Positions 12,300-23,790 of a stretch of DNA of 64,000 nt are shown in pieces. Origin of the DNA: Ancistrus triradiatus (taxonomy: Eukaryota; Chordata; Actinopteri; Siluriformes; Loricariidae); the NCBI GenBank assembly GCA_025084515.1, contig JAJAGP010000246.1:447001-511000 (forward strand), in the 5' to 3' direction. Position 1 is the first letter of the stretch. Each line of letters begins with the position of its first letter. A program made the position numbers and the translations under genes. A model generated the notes under the pieces. It saw nothing but the letters and a program-made list of their open reading frames with translations. It had not been told where the DNA came from and did not search any database.

Positions 12300-12963
12300 C
12301 AAGTGGGTTCTGGTCCATTTTTGAGTCTCCCTAGGTTTTGTTTTTATAACATTTAGGGATTTTCCTTGCCACTGTCACCCTAGGCTTTCTATTTTTAGTT
12401 CATTTCACTTTATTTTATTTATTTATCCCAATTTATTCCAATCCAATTCAGTGATTGTTCTAGCTACTTTTATTATTCATTTATTTTTACTTATTATGCT
12501 GCAGAGATGGAAGTTCATTATTTATCTTATTGTATTCCATTTTTTTATTTCATTTTATAACTTCATATATTTTTTTATCCCAATCCAATTCACTTATTAT
12601 TCGTGCTACTTTTATTATTAATTTATTTTTTATTTATTCTGATATAAAATTTATTTTATTTTATTTTATTTTTCCCTGTTTATTTCATTGTAATATATTT
12701 TTATCCCAGTCTTCTTCCACTCTTCTGGGAAAACGTAATTCTTAAATATAACATTTAGGGTGTAAGCAGGTGGGGTCTCTCTTCGAGTCTTGGTCCTTCC
12801 AAGGGTTCTTCCTTATAACGTTTAGGGATTTTCCTTTCCACTGTCGCCCTAGGCCTGCTCAGTTTGGCATTGGCCCTATAATTTAGAAGATAAAGTAAAA
12901 TTATAAAGCTGCTTTGAGACAATGCTCCATTGTAAAAAGTGTTATAGAAAAAGCTGGCTTGAC
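12300..12963 (+). repeat. Foldback-family repeat, right arm and AT-rich body
   Basis: At 12766-12963 the blocks aacgtttagggattttcc, gctgctttgagacaatgc and tccattgtaaaaagtg match the right arm of the complete foldback element at 43128-43921. A second partial arm lies at 12301-12400. Between them is an AT-rich body made of tttatt words. Confidence 0.6.
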
Positions 12964-14914
12964 CTCACTGCGTTCCGGGCACCCACTTTAGAAAATTCCC
13001 CATTTTAAATTTGGTTCCTTTAATAAACAGCAGATCCCGGGGTTATGACCTCGATCAGGGTTCATCTTGACAGCGATGTTGTATCTGAGCAGCTCCCCTT
13101 CGTTTGCGTTTACAAGCCCGAGTGAAGCCTTGGCTTGGCTCCCATTTGCAATCGAGTGCAGTTTTCCGTTCATGAGTCCATCCCGGCATCAACAGGTTTG
13201 GTTCCTTTTCATTACACGTTATCACTTCTAACAAGTGTGGTGTTTATTTTGGATTGAACTCTCATTCTCCGTTTCTGTTCTCCCAAACCGGACAAAAAAC
13301 ATCTCAACTTTTCACTGTAGTCATGTTTAATCTCTGCCATTTTTAGCAAATATCTTCCAGGCCACCCAAAGAGAATGAATCACTTTTGAGCCTTGATCCT
13401 CTTCCTCCTAATGTTTGTGGTTTTTTTGGCTCTATCACCCCGTGCTTGCTCATTACGGGTTTTGGTCATGGATCCCTAAAGCTGCTTTGTTTTATTATAG
13501 AAATCACTGTATAAATAAATACATCTCAACTTTGAACACACAGGCATCATTGTTGGTCACGACAATAGTATTTATTTTGCTCACTACAGCAGTTTGTCAC
13601 TATATTGTAGTCTCGAACAATGGAAATATTTATTTTTGGAAAAATGATGGAAAGAATTGCCCTTTCGGGGTGCATGTGCACGGGAAAAGCAAAGCTCATT
13701 TAGCTAGGCTCAGCTTTATTAGTGCTAATGTAACAAGCTCGAATTTAAAAAGCTGTGATGGTGAGAAATAAGCCGAGATGGGAATCAAACGCTTGCGACT
13801 CTTCGGTTACTGGATGATAATATCTTAATTGTTGTTTTAATGACGTGCGAACTGCACCAAGAGGGAAAATACAGGCACCACCAGCCTCCTGGTCTACGTC
13901 ATCGGAGGTGGTTTGGTCTTGAAAAGACGGATGTTGCTCAAAAACCATCCACAAACGATGTTGGGAATTATTATTCCAGCTAACTTATGTCACCATCTGT
14001 GAACGAACCCTTGTGCAGAATATGAAGGTTAGGACAAACTTCAGGAGTCAGCTGATCATGACAGACTTAAATCAGTCAAGGTACCGACACAAAGACAAGA
14101 AAGCAGCTTAAGACAAGAACCAGATGGCAGGAGATCAGTGCTGTCACCAGTTACATCATGAAGGACGCGGTGCCAGTTCAGGCCGATGAGAGAGACGGGT
14201 TCAGACGACTTTTGAATACTTTAGACCCTAGATGAGCACTGCCCGGGAAAAGTCCCAGAAATCCTGAGGTATTCTTTCCACCATGACACACCTCTAGTTC
14301 AGTAGCTTTTCACATGGTCCTTATTCTAAGCAATGATATTAAAACATGGCTTAGTACAGTCCTGTACAAATACAGAACAATAATCCTTACTTTTGTACGT
14401 CTTATAAAATTTGAAACGCTTATCAAGTGCGATCGTGTTTGCATTTCTTCCTCCTACATGCAGTTTTATTGTTCTATTATTTATTTCTCTTTAAAGAGAA
14501 AAAAGAGATTGATTCTTTGTTGTTTTTTGCTGCTGTTGTCACTAGTATTGCTTCAGATGAGTACATATGAAGGATATTTACACAAGAAAACTGCAATAAT
14601 TATAGAAATGATAAGTTTAGTACACTACTGTGTGCAGCTATTCCCTGTTAACTTACGATATTTTGACTTTACGATGGGAATCCGATCGTACACACATACA
14701 CGTTCAGCAGAAACCGAACGTCTAGTCTTCCAGAGCAGGTGATATGCAGTACCATACTCTCCTGTGCTAAATGAGGAAGTTGGCAGTGCGTGACATCACA
14801 TGGCATATAGTGAGGAAAAGCGCATATACATTATACTTTTAATAATCGTTCAAGTTTTTCATTCTAATGCAATTCCAGTTTTGAACACTAGTCACACACA
14901 TACGCATATCCCGT
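12964..14914. other. Unassigned DNA
   Basis: About 2 kb without recognised exons or repeats. A 61-codon minus frame at 12988-13173 and plus frames at 13415-13771 and 14314-14742 have no known domain. Confidence 0.35.
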
Positions 14915-15510
14915 TCTCTGAGAGAATCCTAATTTCTTTTAATTGCCTGGGACTAAAGTGTCTTTTGGTTTTTCGTAGAAGAAAAGTACAGTATTTTGAA
15001 TAGTTATTCTTCAGGAATTAAAAGGAATGTTTTTCTCTCTGTTATGTAAGATATGGTGAAGCTACAGCGAGTTAAGATCAGATAACGCCTTTATTGTCAC
15101 TGTGCAATTATACAACGAAATTAGAATAGCTGCTCCAGAAGAGTGCAAATCTACAAAAACACAGAATAAGTCACACAGACGGAATAAATCAGTCAAACAC
15201 ACAGACTTTCAATGTTAGTATTGCAGTGATGGAATAAAAAGAAATATTGAATATAAGAAACATTAGACAGAGCTATTGCAGTGAGAATAGGGAATTTTGA
15301 TTACAACTTGAAACCGAATGTTTCTAGTAATTTCTTTTAATTGCAAGGGACTAAACTTTTATTGTTAAACGTATACAAGAAAATGTGCGTTGTTTTCATT
15401 GTCTACACTACGGAAATAAAAAAGGAACGTCTTTTGTGAAATGTAAAATCAGTAATCGTGAGAAAATCGATCTGAATCATGAGCAGAGTCTGTCATTACA
15501 CCCTTACTTT
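14915..15510 (+). mobile_element. Miniature hAT-like element, second copy, with a nested insertion
   Basis: Blocks match the small element at 49951-50319 in order: an agtaca-ttttgaat-gttattc stretch, ggtgaagctaca, gtttctag-atttcttttaattgca and ggactaaac. The right end has a ttacaccc motif. Between about 15070 and 15260 an unrelated segment (cctttattgtcactgtgcaa, tacaacgaaatt) interrupts it. That segment is itself a common fish dispersed repeat. Confidence 0.6.
15065..15260 (+). repeat. Dispersed fish repeat nested in the hAT-like element
   Basis: The segment contains cctttattgtcactgtgcaa and tacaacgaaattag, a block I know as a common dispersed repeat in fish genomes. It splits the surrounding miniature element, so it inserted later. 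Confidence 0.45.
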
Positions 15511-15686
15511 CAATAAATTATTCAATAAATTATGAGAGACACCTTGTTATAAGCTTTATGATACGGATTTTGCTGGACTGTAATGAAACATAGGTGTTAC
15601 AGTACCCAGTGTAAACAGTGGAGTGCATACACACATGTATAAACTGTATAATAGGCATAGTGTAATAATATATACATTGATATGTA

Positions 15687-16396
15687 CAGTGGTGCTTGAA
15701 AGTTTGTGAACCCTTTAGAATCTTTGTGCATAAATATGACCTAAAACATCATCAGATTTTCACACAAGTCCTAAAAGTAGATAAAGAGAACCCAGTTAAA
15801 CAAATGACACACAAATATTATACTTGGTCATTTATTTATTGAGGGAAATGATCCAATATTACATATTAGTGAGTGGCAAAAGTATGTGAACCTCTAGGAT
15901 TAGCAGTTAATTTGAAGGTGAAATTAGAGTCAGGTGTTTTCAATCAATGGGATGCCAATCAGGTGTGAGTGGGCACCCTGTTTTATTTAAAGAACAGGGA
16001 TCTATCAAAGTCTGCTCTTCACAACACGTCTGTGGAAGTGTGTCGTAGCAGGAACAAAGGAGATTTCTGAGGAGCTCAGAAAGAGTTGTTGATGCTCATC
16101 AGGCTGGAAAAGGTTACAAAAGCCATCTCTAAAGAGTTTGGACTCCACCACTCCCACAGTCAGCAGATTGTGTACAAATGGAGGAAATTCAAGACCATTG
16201 TTTACCCTCTCCCAGGAGTGGTCGACCAATCAAAGATCACTCCAGAGCAAGGCGTGTAATATGGCGAGGTCACAAAGGACCCCAGGGTAACTTCTAAGCA
16301 ACTGAAGGCCTCTCTCACATTGGCTAATGTTAATGTTCATGAGTCCACCATCAGAAGAACACTGAACAACAATGGTGTGCATGGCAGGGTTGTAAG
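15687..16396 (+). mobile_element. Tc1-like transposon, family A, copy 5 (3' truncated)
   Basis: The left terminal repeat is intact with a preceding TA (15685-15686). The leader and the N-terminal transposase region follow on the plus strand up to the ggtgtgcatggcaggg block, where homology stops abruptly. The catalytic half and right end are missing. Several substitutions and a lost base break the frame, so no transposase is made. Confidence 0.88.
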
Positions 16397-17249
16397 CAGT
16401 ATAACATATAGAACGTTTCCCTGTCGTAAGTCCAGCAGTACCTGTACCTGTTGTTTTGAATCTGTTTGTGGCTGCTGGGTCCGGATTAAAATGACAGATT
16501 ATTATTTCCTGGCATAATGAACTGATTTTTAAGATCTCGCATCCTGGAATGGAAAGCTATAGCTTGGGTAAGGACTACCTGCTTCCTATAGACGGTGCAG
16601 GCTTTAAATCCCCCTCATGTCTACACACAGGGACGGTGGAGCTCGGTTATAGCCGCCCCAGACTGCTAATGAAGACGCGTCTCTTCTAACCCCCTTAAGT
16701 GGACCGTAGTGTATTTGATGTAGTGGGTTACAATAATGGGGTGAAATACTGTAACCCTGCGTTGTGTGAAGCTGTCATCCCATTAGAGTAATAATGGATA
16801 CATCTTTCGCATCGCTCTCGCTTTTTGTCTGTCTCTCACAAACACACACACGGAGAGAGAGACACACACACAGTATTCTGTGGCTAATTCAACAGGGAGA
16901 AAAGACTGAGGGGAAAAAAGCACATGTGACTATAATTCCACTAATAGTCTCTTTATCGAATCCCATCTTTGTTATAGAACGTAATGGGTTTAATGGACTG
17001 CAATAATATGTCCTGCGCCTCCCCGCCCTTATGTGCGCAGCCTCTATTTCCCTCTCTATCGCCCTGTCTTCATTTCGTCTCTCTCTTCCCTGCCTCCGTC
17101 ACCGTGTCCCTAATGTACTTCTGTACAAATTTCAGCCTAATAGGACCTAAACTGTCAAGTTCAGAGTGGAAGGCGTTTTTGTTATGAAGGATGGCCTCAT
17201 TTAGTGGCACAAAACAAGATTAGCCGATGTTCTTTCTAGCTTCCACTAA

Positions 17250-17251
<2 letters not shown>
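16397..17251. other. Intron sequence upstream of serpin exon
   Basis: Apparently unique DNA, with a short imperfect CA/GA-rich patch at 16847-16877. No exon was recognised. Confidence 0.35.

Positions 17252-17322
<71 letters not shown>
17252..17322 (+). repeat. (GT)n microsatellite
   Basis: About 35 uninterrupted GT units. The array ends 82 bases before the serpin exon that starts at 17405, so it lies inside the intron near a splice acceptor. Confidence 0.98.
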
Positions 17323-17328
<6 letters not shown>

Positions 17329-17404
17329 GACAAATGAGAATGGCGATGTGAGAACACGTGTTATGTGGATGGATGTATATGATTATCTCTTTATCTTACT
17401 TTAG

Positions 17405-17497
17405 GGTTTTGGGCTTATGGCTTCGATCAAGATAATGAAGACCTGAGAAACTTTTTGGGAAGCAAGGACACCAAAGTGCAGATGATGCACAGAGCAG
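17405..17497 (+). CDS. serpinh1-like: HSP47-type serpin (SERPINH family), internal exon
   Basis: This exon encodes part of an ER-resident, non-inhibitory serpin that chaperones procollagen. The acceptor is tttag at 17400-17404 and the donor is gtaatt after 17497. The frame starts with the last two bases of a split codon (gg, which would complete Trp if the previous exon ends in t). It reads FWAYGFDQDNEDLRNFLG and continues to VQMMHRA, ending with one base of a Gly codon. In HSP47 the matching stretch runs from the Trp of KPHW to the Gly of MMHRTG, and the split Gly agrees with the next exon. The large N-terminal exon that should precede it is not in the window. Identity to the family is moderate, so this is likely a paralog rather than canonical hsp47. 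Confidence 0.88.
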
Positions 17498-18065
17498 GTA
17501 ATTGCATTAGTCATCTATTTTCAGCGCCATTCTTTCCCCTCGTAAGCGCGGACGGTGCTTTTGCGCCGACGCTCTCGGGTTTATCCGCGTTACCATTGGC
17601 AGTTTAATGGGCGACGGAGCCAAACCTTTGAAGAGTTCAGGATTAAATACCGGAGACAGATGGCCACGTAGTAATGGTGTTTAATGAAATCGAAAAATGT
17701 GTAAGTAGAAATGAAACGAGGCCCATTTTTTGTTTCCAGCGCCTCTCATTGACGTGCTCGGAGTCTGATTAAGCATGCACGAGAGCGGTTATGCTTATCC
17801 AAGCTTTCCACTCTGTTATAAAGCTGTAATATAAGCAATTAATACGTTAATCCCGCTTAATGAAATGTTCACTCAGAAGAAATTAGAAGACGTCCTGGTT
17901 CAGGGGGTTCACCTGCAGGCCCGAGTCCAGCACAGCTCAGTGATTTTGCTGCTGTCGGAGCTCATAGTGAAGGGCTGTGCTGAACCACGAGTCCTTAAGT
18001 GGTAAAGTCACCAATGCAGAATTCAATTCCAGAATGGTGAACATCAAGTTTTTTCTTCCCATTTA
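17498..18065 (+). other. Serpin intron, unique part
   Basis: This lies between the donor at 17498 and the Tc1 family B element. It has no other feature that I recognise. Confidence 0.5.
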
Positions 18066-19659
18066 CAGTGGTGTGAAAAAGTGTTTGCCCCCTTCCTGAT
18101 GTCCTATTTTTTTGCATCTTTGTCACACTTAAGTGTTTCGGAACATCAAACCAATTTAAATATGAGTCAAAGACAACACAAGTAAACACAATGCAGTTTT
18201 TAAATGAAGGTGTTTATTATTAAGGGAGAAAAAAAAATCCAAACCCTACATGGCCCTGTGTGAAGAAGTGATTGCCCCCTAAACCTAATAACTGGTTGGG
18301 CCGCCCTTAGCAGCAACAACTGCTACCAAGCGTTTGTGATAACTTGCAATGAGTCTCTTACAGCGTTGTGGAGGAATTTTGGCCACTCATCTTTGCAGAA
18401 TTGTTGTAATTCAGCCACATTGGAGGGTTTTCCAGCATGACCGGCCTTTTTAAGCTCATGCCACAGCATCTCAGTAGGATTCAGGTCAGGACTTTGGCTA
18501 GGCCACTCCAAAGTCCTCATTTTGTTTTTCTTCAGCCATTCAGAGCTGGACTTGCTGGTGTGTTTTGGATCATTGTCCTGCTGCAGAATCCAAGTTCGTT
18601 TCAGCTTGAGGTCACCAACAGATGGCCGGACATTCTCCTTCAGGATTTTTTAGTAGGCAGCAGAATTCATAGTTCCATTTATCACAGCAAGTCTTCCAGG
18701 TCCTGAAGCAGCAGAACAGCCCCAGACCATCACACTACCACCCCCATATGTTACTGTTGCTACAATGTCCTTTTTCTGAAGTGCTGTGTTACTTTTACAC
18801 CAGATGTAATGGGACACACACCTTCCAGAGAGTTCAGCTTTTGTCTCATCAGTCCACAGAATGTTTTATCATCAGGATGTGCTCTGGAAAAATTGAGACG
18901 AGCTTTAATGGTCTTTTTGCTCAGCAGTGCTTTTCGTTTTGGAACTCTGCCATGCAGGCCATTTTTACCCAGCCTCTTTCTGATGGTGGAGGCATGAACA
19001 CTGACCTAAACTGAGGCAAGTGAGGCCTTCAGTTCTTTGGATGTTGTTGTGGGGTCTTTTGTGACCTCTTAGATGAGTCGTCGCTGCGCTCTTGGGGTAA
19101 TTTTGGTCGGCCGGCCACTCCTGGGAAGGTTCACCACTGTTCCATGTCTTCACCATTTGTGGATAATGGCTCTCACTGTGGTTTGCTGGAGTCCTAAAGC
19201 TTTAGAAATGGCTTTATAACCCTTTCCAGACTGATAGATCTCAATTACTTTCTTTCTCAATTGCTCCTGAATTTCTTTGGATCTCAGCATGATGTGTAGC
19301 TTTTAAGGATCTTTTGGTGTACTTCCCTTTGTCAGGCAGGTCCTATTTAAGTGATGTCCTGATTGAGAACAGGTGTGGCAATAATCAGGCCTGGGTGTGG
19401 CTAGAGACAGTGAGCTCAGGTGAGATAAACCATAGTTATGTTATGTTTTAACAATCACTTTTTCACACAGGACCATGTAGGTTTGGAATTTGTTCTCCCT
19501 TAATAATAAACACCTCCATTTAAAAACTGCATTTTGTGTTTACTTCTATTGTCTTTAACTAATATTTAAATTGGTTTGATGTACCGAAAAACTTAACTGT
19601 GACAAACATGCAAAAAAATAGGAACTCAGGAAGGGGGCAAACACTTTTTCACACCGCTG
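18066..19659 (-). mobile_element. Tc1-like transposon, family B, full length
   Basis: The terminal repeats begin cagtggtgtgaaaaagtgtt at the left and end caaacactttttcacaccgctg at the right, with TA on both sides (18064-18065 and 19660-19661). The length is 1594 bp. Subterminal gccccctt blocks differ from family A. The element lies entirely inside the serpin intron, 245 bases before the next exon, with its transposase antisense to the host gene. Confidence 0.95.
18300..19290 (-). pseudogene. Broken Tc1 transposase, family B
   Basis: The probable start is at the complement of 19288-19290 (MLRSKEIQ). The C-terminal third reads openly at 18323-18520 and contains EWPSQSPDLNPTEMLWHELK, the segment that carries the third catalytic acidic residue of IS630/Tc1 DDE transposases. 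The upstream catalytic motifs are split among frames, and the last residues are lost to a frameshift and early stop at 18323-18325. It probably cannot make an active protein. Confidence 0.85.
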
Positions 19660-19767
19660 TATACCTATTATAAGTAAAAAAGCTTAACAAGGCTTAATAT
19701 AAAACGATGACCTAGGAAAACCAAACTTCTCTCAGTTATAACTGAACATAATCTGTACTGCTGAAAT

Positions 19768-19830
19768 GTGGTGGCCTAGCGGTTAAGGTACTGGATTCTG
19801 GACCAATGGAACTGCTCCTAAATAGGGGGC
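19768..19830 (+). repeat. tRNA-derived SINE head fragment
   Basis: The sequence gtggcctagcggttaaggta is a clear A-box-type SINE head, as at 31018 and 35451. It lies 75-140 bases upstream of the serpin exon. Confidence 0.6.
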
Positions 19831-19904
19831 TAAAATGGTGGAGGGTCAATCCTAACGATATCAGATTCACAGAAGTGCCGTGATACAGTTGAACGTGTGT
19901 GCAG

Positions 19905-20137
19905 GAGTGTACCAGCACTATGAGGACATTCAGAACATGGTGCAGGTGTTGGAGCTCGGACTGTGGGGAGGGAAGGCCAGCGTGGTGCTGCTGCTACCCT
20001 TCCACGTAGAGAGTCTGGCCAGACTGGAGCGTCTGCTGAGCCTGAAGCAGCTGCAGGAGTGGCTGGGGAAGCTGAGCAGCATGGGCACGGCTGTGTGGTT
20101 ACCCCGGGTCAATATCAGCAGCACACTCAGCCTACAG
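19905..20137 (+). CDS. serpinh1-like: HSP47-type serpin (SERPINH family), internal exon
   Basis: The acceptor is gtgtgcag ending at 19904 and the donor is gtaaca from 20138. The first two bases complete the Gly split across the intron, then the frame reads VYQHYEDIQNMVQVLELGLW and goes on for 78 residues to LSLQ, ending in phase 0. HSP47 has the same number of residues between its MMHRTG and its THDLQ. Conserved landmarks are the L-L-P-F-H-V-E-S-L-x-R-L-E stretch (HSP47: M-P-H-H-V-E-P-L-E-R-L-E), the EWLGK motif and a WLPR strand. The exon covers serpin beta-strand elements between helices F and G and the start of the breach region (domain placement by family knowledge). Tc1 copies lie within 250 bases on each side. 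Confidence 0.93.
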
Positions 20138-20215
20138 GTAACAGCACACTGTTTAACAGAGAGGAAGGGTGTGCGGCCAACAATGGGAAATACCTGTAAC
20201 ATCAGTGCATTTGGC
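20138..20215 (+). other. Start of a 24.7-kb serpin intron
   Basis: Donor gtaaca. The intron runs to the acceptor at 44866-44867, and its contents are the repeats listed below. Confidence 0.8.
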
Positions 20216-20562
20216 TCCAGTAAGTGCTGCATAAATATGACCTAAAACATGATCAGATTTTCACTCCTGGGGAGGGTAACAATGGTCTTGAATTTCCTCC
20301 GTCTGTACACAATCTGTCTGACTGTGGATTGGTGGAGTCCAAACTCTTTAGAGATGGTTTTGTAACCTTTTTCAGCCTGATGATCATCATCAACAACTCT
20401 TTCTGAGGTCCTCAGAAATCTCCTTTGTTCGTGCCATGATACACTTCCACAAACACGTGTTGTGAAGAGCAGACTTTGATAGATCCCGGTTCTTTAAATA
20501 AAACAGGGTGATTAACTGCTAATCCTAGAGGGTCACATACTTTTGCCACTCACTAATGTGAT
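20216..20562 (-). mobile_element. Tc1 family A, copy 6 (internal deletion derivative)
   Basis: A short left subterminal piece (ctgcataaatatgacctaaa) is fused directly to the N-terminal transposase region (ctggggagggtaacaatgg). The leader and an inner flank follow (cacatacttttgccactcac). About 1.2 kb of the middle is missing, including all catalytic residues, and both terminal tips are lost or damaged. Confidence 0.8.
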
Positions 20563-22689
20563 ATGATATTTGTTCTCTTGTTTCCCCTCCTATCATTGTG
20601 AAGCGGCCTATAGGAGTCGGACCTCTGGTCCGTGTTGTTTTCTGATTCCTTCATGACGCGTCTTCATAAAATCGTCCTCCCTCATGTAGATTGCCATGAA
20701 CACTCTTCCTCCCTCCATGCCTGTTTTTTCCACAACGTTTTGGTATTTCACACGGGTCTCGTTCTCTCTTATTTCCTTCATGAAAAAAATAAAGCAGAGC
20801 AGAACAGATGAATACACTACCCATAATTCAGCGCTGCACAGCTGGGGTCTGAGTTCTAAGGGAGATGCGGTGTGAAAAACAAGTGGTCTGATATCTCAGC
20901 CGTGCTGAAGAGGGCCAGGAAGGAGTTTGCTCATGAGGCGAAACGGCAAAAGATTGGAGAAGAGTTCACGCTGAAAGCACTCGAGTTCGGTTCAGAGTTC
21001 GGTTCTGAGGAGCTGGATGTGAAAAGAGCCGTGTGGTGTTTTCACACTTGGTCCGTTGCAGTATTTGTCAGTGCTGAGTGATGGAGCTCAGACCCCTCTC
21101 TGGGCAGAACCACACACATGGTGAGAGCTGCAAAACATCCCAGCGATGCGGTTCGCTTCAGTCGTGCGTCGCAAAAACAAATCAGCTTCACGGCTCGGAA
21201 CTGGGAGGCTTCGTGTACACAGCAGGAGGTGGTCTGGATCCGGTTCCGTCTGTTTACAGGGCTGAAGGATGACTTGGCGCTCTCAGACCACCTGACATTC
21301 TGAAGTGGTCCAAGAGTGACTGGACCCCCGGAGACGCCCACGTTCTGATGTCCGCTGCTCTCACTAACGCTTCGGCTTGGATCGGGCGCTTCTATGATCA
21401 AAGCTTCAGGAGTACTGAGCAGCCAATGAGAAAAGTTTTTGTGAACAAATGCATTTTAATGTAACTTTGGAAAGGAACAACATCTGGCAAACAGTCACTT
21501 GGATCGTACCATTTGGGAAGCAGGGGAGGAGAATTGTTTTTAAAATAGGTTCAGAACATAGACTTTGTAAGGTTTTTTTAGCGTAGAGACAAACTTTTGT
21601 TTCAAAAATGCAAAAGAAAGACGTTTTACTCTTTTTAGAGGGCTAGACACGCCTATGGCTTGAATTGGATTTTATATTTAGATGCACAAGAATTAAATAG
21701 TTTTCTTGCCACTGTCTCCTCTGACTGCTTACCGGGGATTTAGATTCAGAGGTGACAGACGTACACATGGTCTTTACTTATGTAAAAGCACTATTATTAA
21801 TATGATGATGTGTGGTTTGTATATTTTACTCTAGTAGAACTATGATGGAACATGCTACTAAATGTACTTAAAGTCAAAATATAAAGTATTTCCACCTCAT
21901 TTTTTGAAACAGGATGTATTTTATGAGATTTGAAGGTGAGATGAGGTACATAATGGTTTAATCACATGAATCATCTGCAAAAATCCTCCAATGGCTCTCA
22001 ATCTTTAGCTAAGACATTTTAGACATGAGGAACCTGAGATGTTTGTAAATAAATGCCTCCAGTTCTCTCATATCTATGGTAATATTCAGTAATGCAGTAA
22101 ACCATGATATTTAACCCCAGCTATAGTTCTCATCGACTCTCTGAAACACTCTCACTGCATTTCAGTCCAACAAACTGCAGCTTCAATGGTTTTAGAGCAG
22201 TTCTTCTGTTAAACTCCACTCCTTAATTAAAAAATATGCATGCAAAGCTTTTAGAAGTGGTATATGCATAAAGTGGATAGTGATTTTTGGGAGGATAAAG
22301 GAATGCTTTATGCACGTCAGGGAGACTTTAAGTTTTGTAAAGTCCTGGGCATACTTAACACTTCTTATCTCAATAGTATGTCTATAATCTCTCATCGATG
22401 TACCATACAAATGCCTGTAAGGCGTACCTGCTCTGCCAGAGCTCCTTCAGAAGCACAGTTACAACAGTTCAGAGGTGTAAGACCACGCCCTGCGACAGGA
22501 GGCGGCACCACCGCCATCGTATCCGTGCTGGTGAGGGGAACCTCACGCCAGTTATAATGCATCATGTATTACAAACAGGACTCCGAGGTACACATCGCTG
22601 GATGCCTGATTAGAATTGCCTAAATAAAATGGAACAATAACCCGACAGATAAAATAGATAAATAAATCGATTAATAAAAGCTAAAGTAA
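20563..22689. other. Intron DNA, no recognised gene
   Basis: A 69-codon frame at 20872-21081 looks hydrophilic and lysine-rich but matches nothing I know. Around 21780-21900 the sequence is AT-rich with tact/agta words. It is probably old repeat plus unique DNA. Confidence 0.35.
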
Positions 22690-23790
22690 CAAGCCTGTTT
22701 TTAAATGTAGTGAGTAAAAGTAGATTTTTTTGTTTCAAATATGTGAGTCAAAGGTAGGATTTTCTTTTGAAATGTAATGAGTAAAAATCGTTTTTTTCTT
22801 TTGAAAATGTAGTGAGTAAAGTAGGTTTTTTAATGTAGCGAGTAAAAAGTAGATTTTTCTTTTTAAAATATAGTGAGTAAAAAGTATGTTTTTCTTTTGA
22901 AATGTGAGTAAAAAGTAGACTTTTCTTTTTAAAATATGGTGAGTAAAAAGTATGTTTTTCTTTTGAAATGTGAGTAAAAAGTAGACTTTTCTTTTTAAAA
23001 TATAGTGAGTAAAAAGTATGTTTTTCTTTTGAAATGTGAGTAAAAAGTAGACTTTTCTTTTGAAATGTAATGCGTAAAACCGTTTTATCTTTTGAAAATG
23101 TAGTGAGTAAAATGTAGATTTTTCTTTTGAAAATGAGAGTAAAAAGTAGTTTTCTTTTGAAATCTAATGAGTAAAAAGTAGGGTTTTTTAATGTGGTGAA
23201 TAAAAAGTAAATTTTTCTTTTTAAAATATAGTGAGTAAAAAGTATGGTTTGCTTTTGAAATGTGAGTAAAAAGTAGACTTTTCTTTTTAAAATATAGCGA
23301 GTAAAAAGTATGTTTTTCTTTTGAAATGTGAGTAAAAAGTAGACGTTTCTTTTGAAATGTAATGCGTAAAACCGGTTTTTCTTTTGAAAATGTAGTGAGT
23401 AAAATGTAGATTTTTCTTTTGAAAATGAGAGTAAAAAGTAGTTTTCTTTTGAAATCTAATGAGTAAAAAGTAAGGTTTTTTAATGTGGTGAATAAAAAGT
23501 ACATTTTTCTTTTTAAAATATAGTGAGTAAAAAGTATGGTTTGCTTTTGAAATGTGAGTAAAAAGTAGATTTTTATTTCAAATATGAGAGTCAAAGGTAG
23601 GTTTTTCTTTTGAAATGTAGTGAGTAAAATCCTTTTTTCTTTTGAAAATGTAGTGCATAAAGTAGGTTTTTTAATGTAGTGAGTAAAAAGTAGATTTTTC
23701 TTTTTAAAATATAGTGAGTAAAAAGTATGTTTTTCTATTGAAAATGTAAGTAAAAGTCGATTTTTCTTTAGAACTGTAGTGAGTAAAAGT
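22690..23790. repeat. AT-rich tandem array, about 35-bp unit with higher-order structure
   Basis: The unit is built from gagtaaaaagtagatttttc, ttttgaaaatgtagt and close variants. Variants recur in larger blocks: the marker aatgcgtaaaacc appears at 23069 and again 292 bases later, and the block with gtcaaaggtagg plus a short ttttttaatgtag unit appears near 22740 and about 840 bases later. A 169-codon minus-strand open frame at 23085-23594 is a by-product of the repeat and should not be called a gene. Confidence 0.93.

Noticed and set aside
12988..13173. A 61-codon minus frame starting MNGKLHSIANGSQ
   Set aside because: It looks balanced in composition, but no family was recognised and no splice or promoter context was seen.
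1..17404. Search for the N-terminal serpin exon
   Set aside because: No long plus-strand frame with serpin N-terminal motifs was found, so that exon is inferred to lie left of the window.
23085..23594. A 169-codon minus-strand open frame rich in Phe, Lys and Leu
   Set aside because: It lies wholly in the 35-bp tandem array and repeats with it.
22690..23790. CRISPR-like array
   Set aside because: Repeats are contiguous without unique spacers, and the DNA is of vertebrate type.
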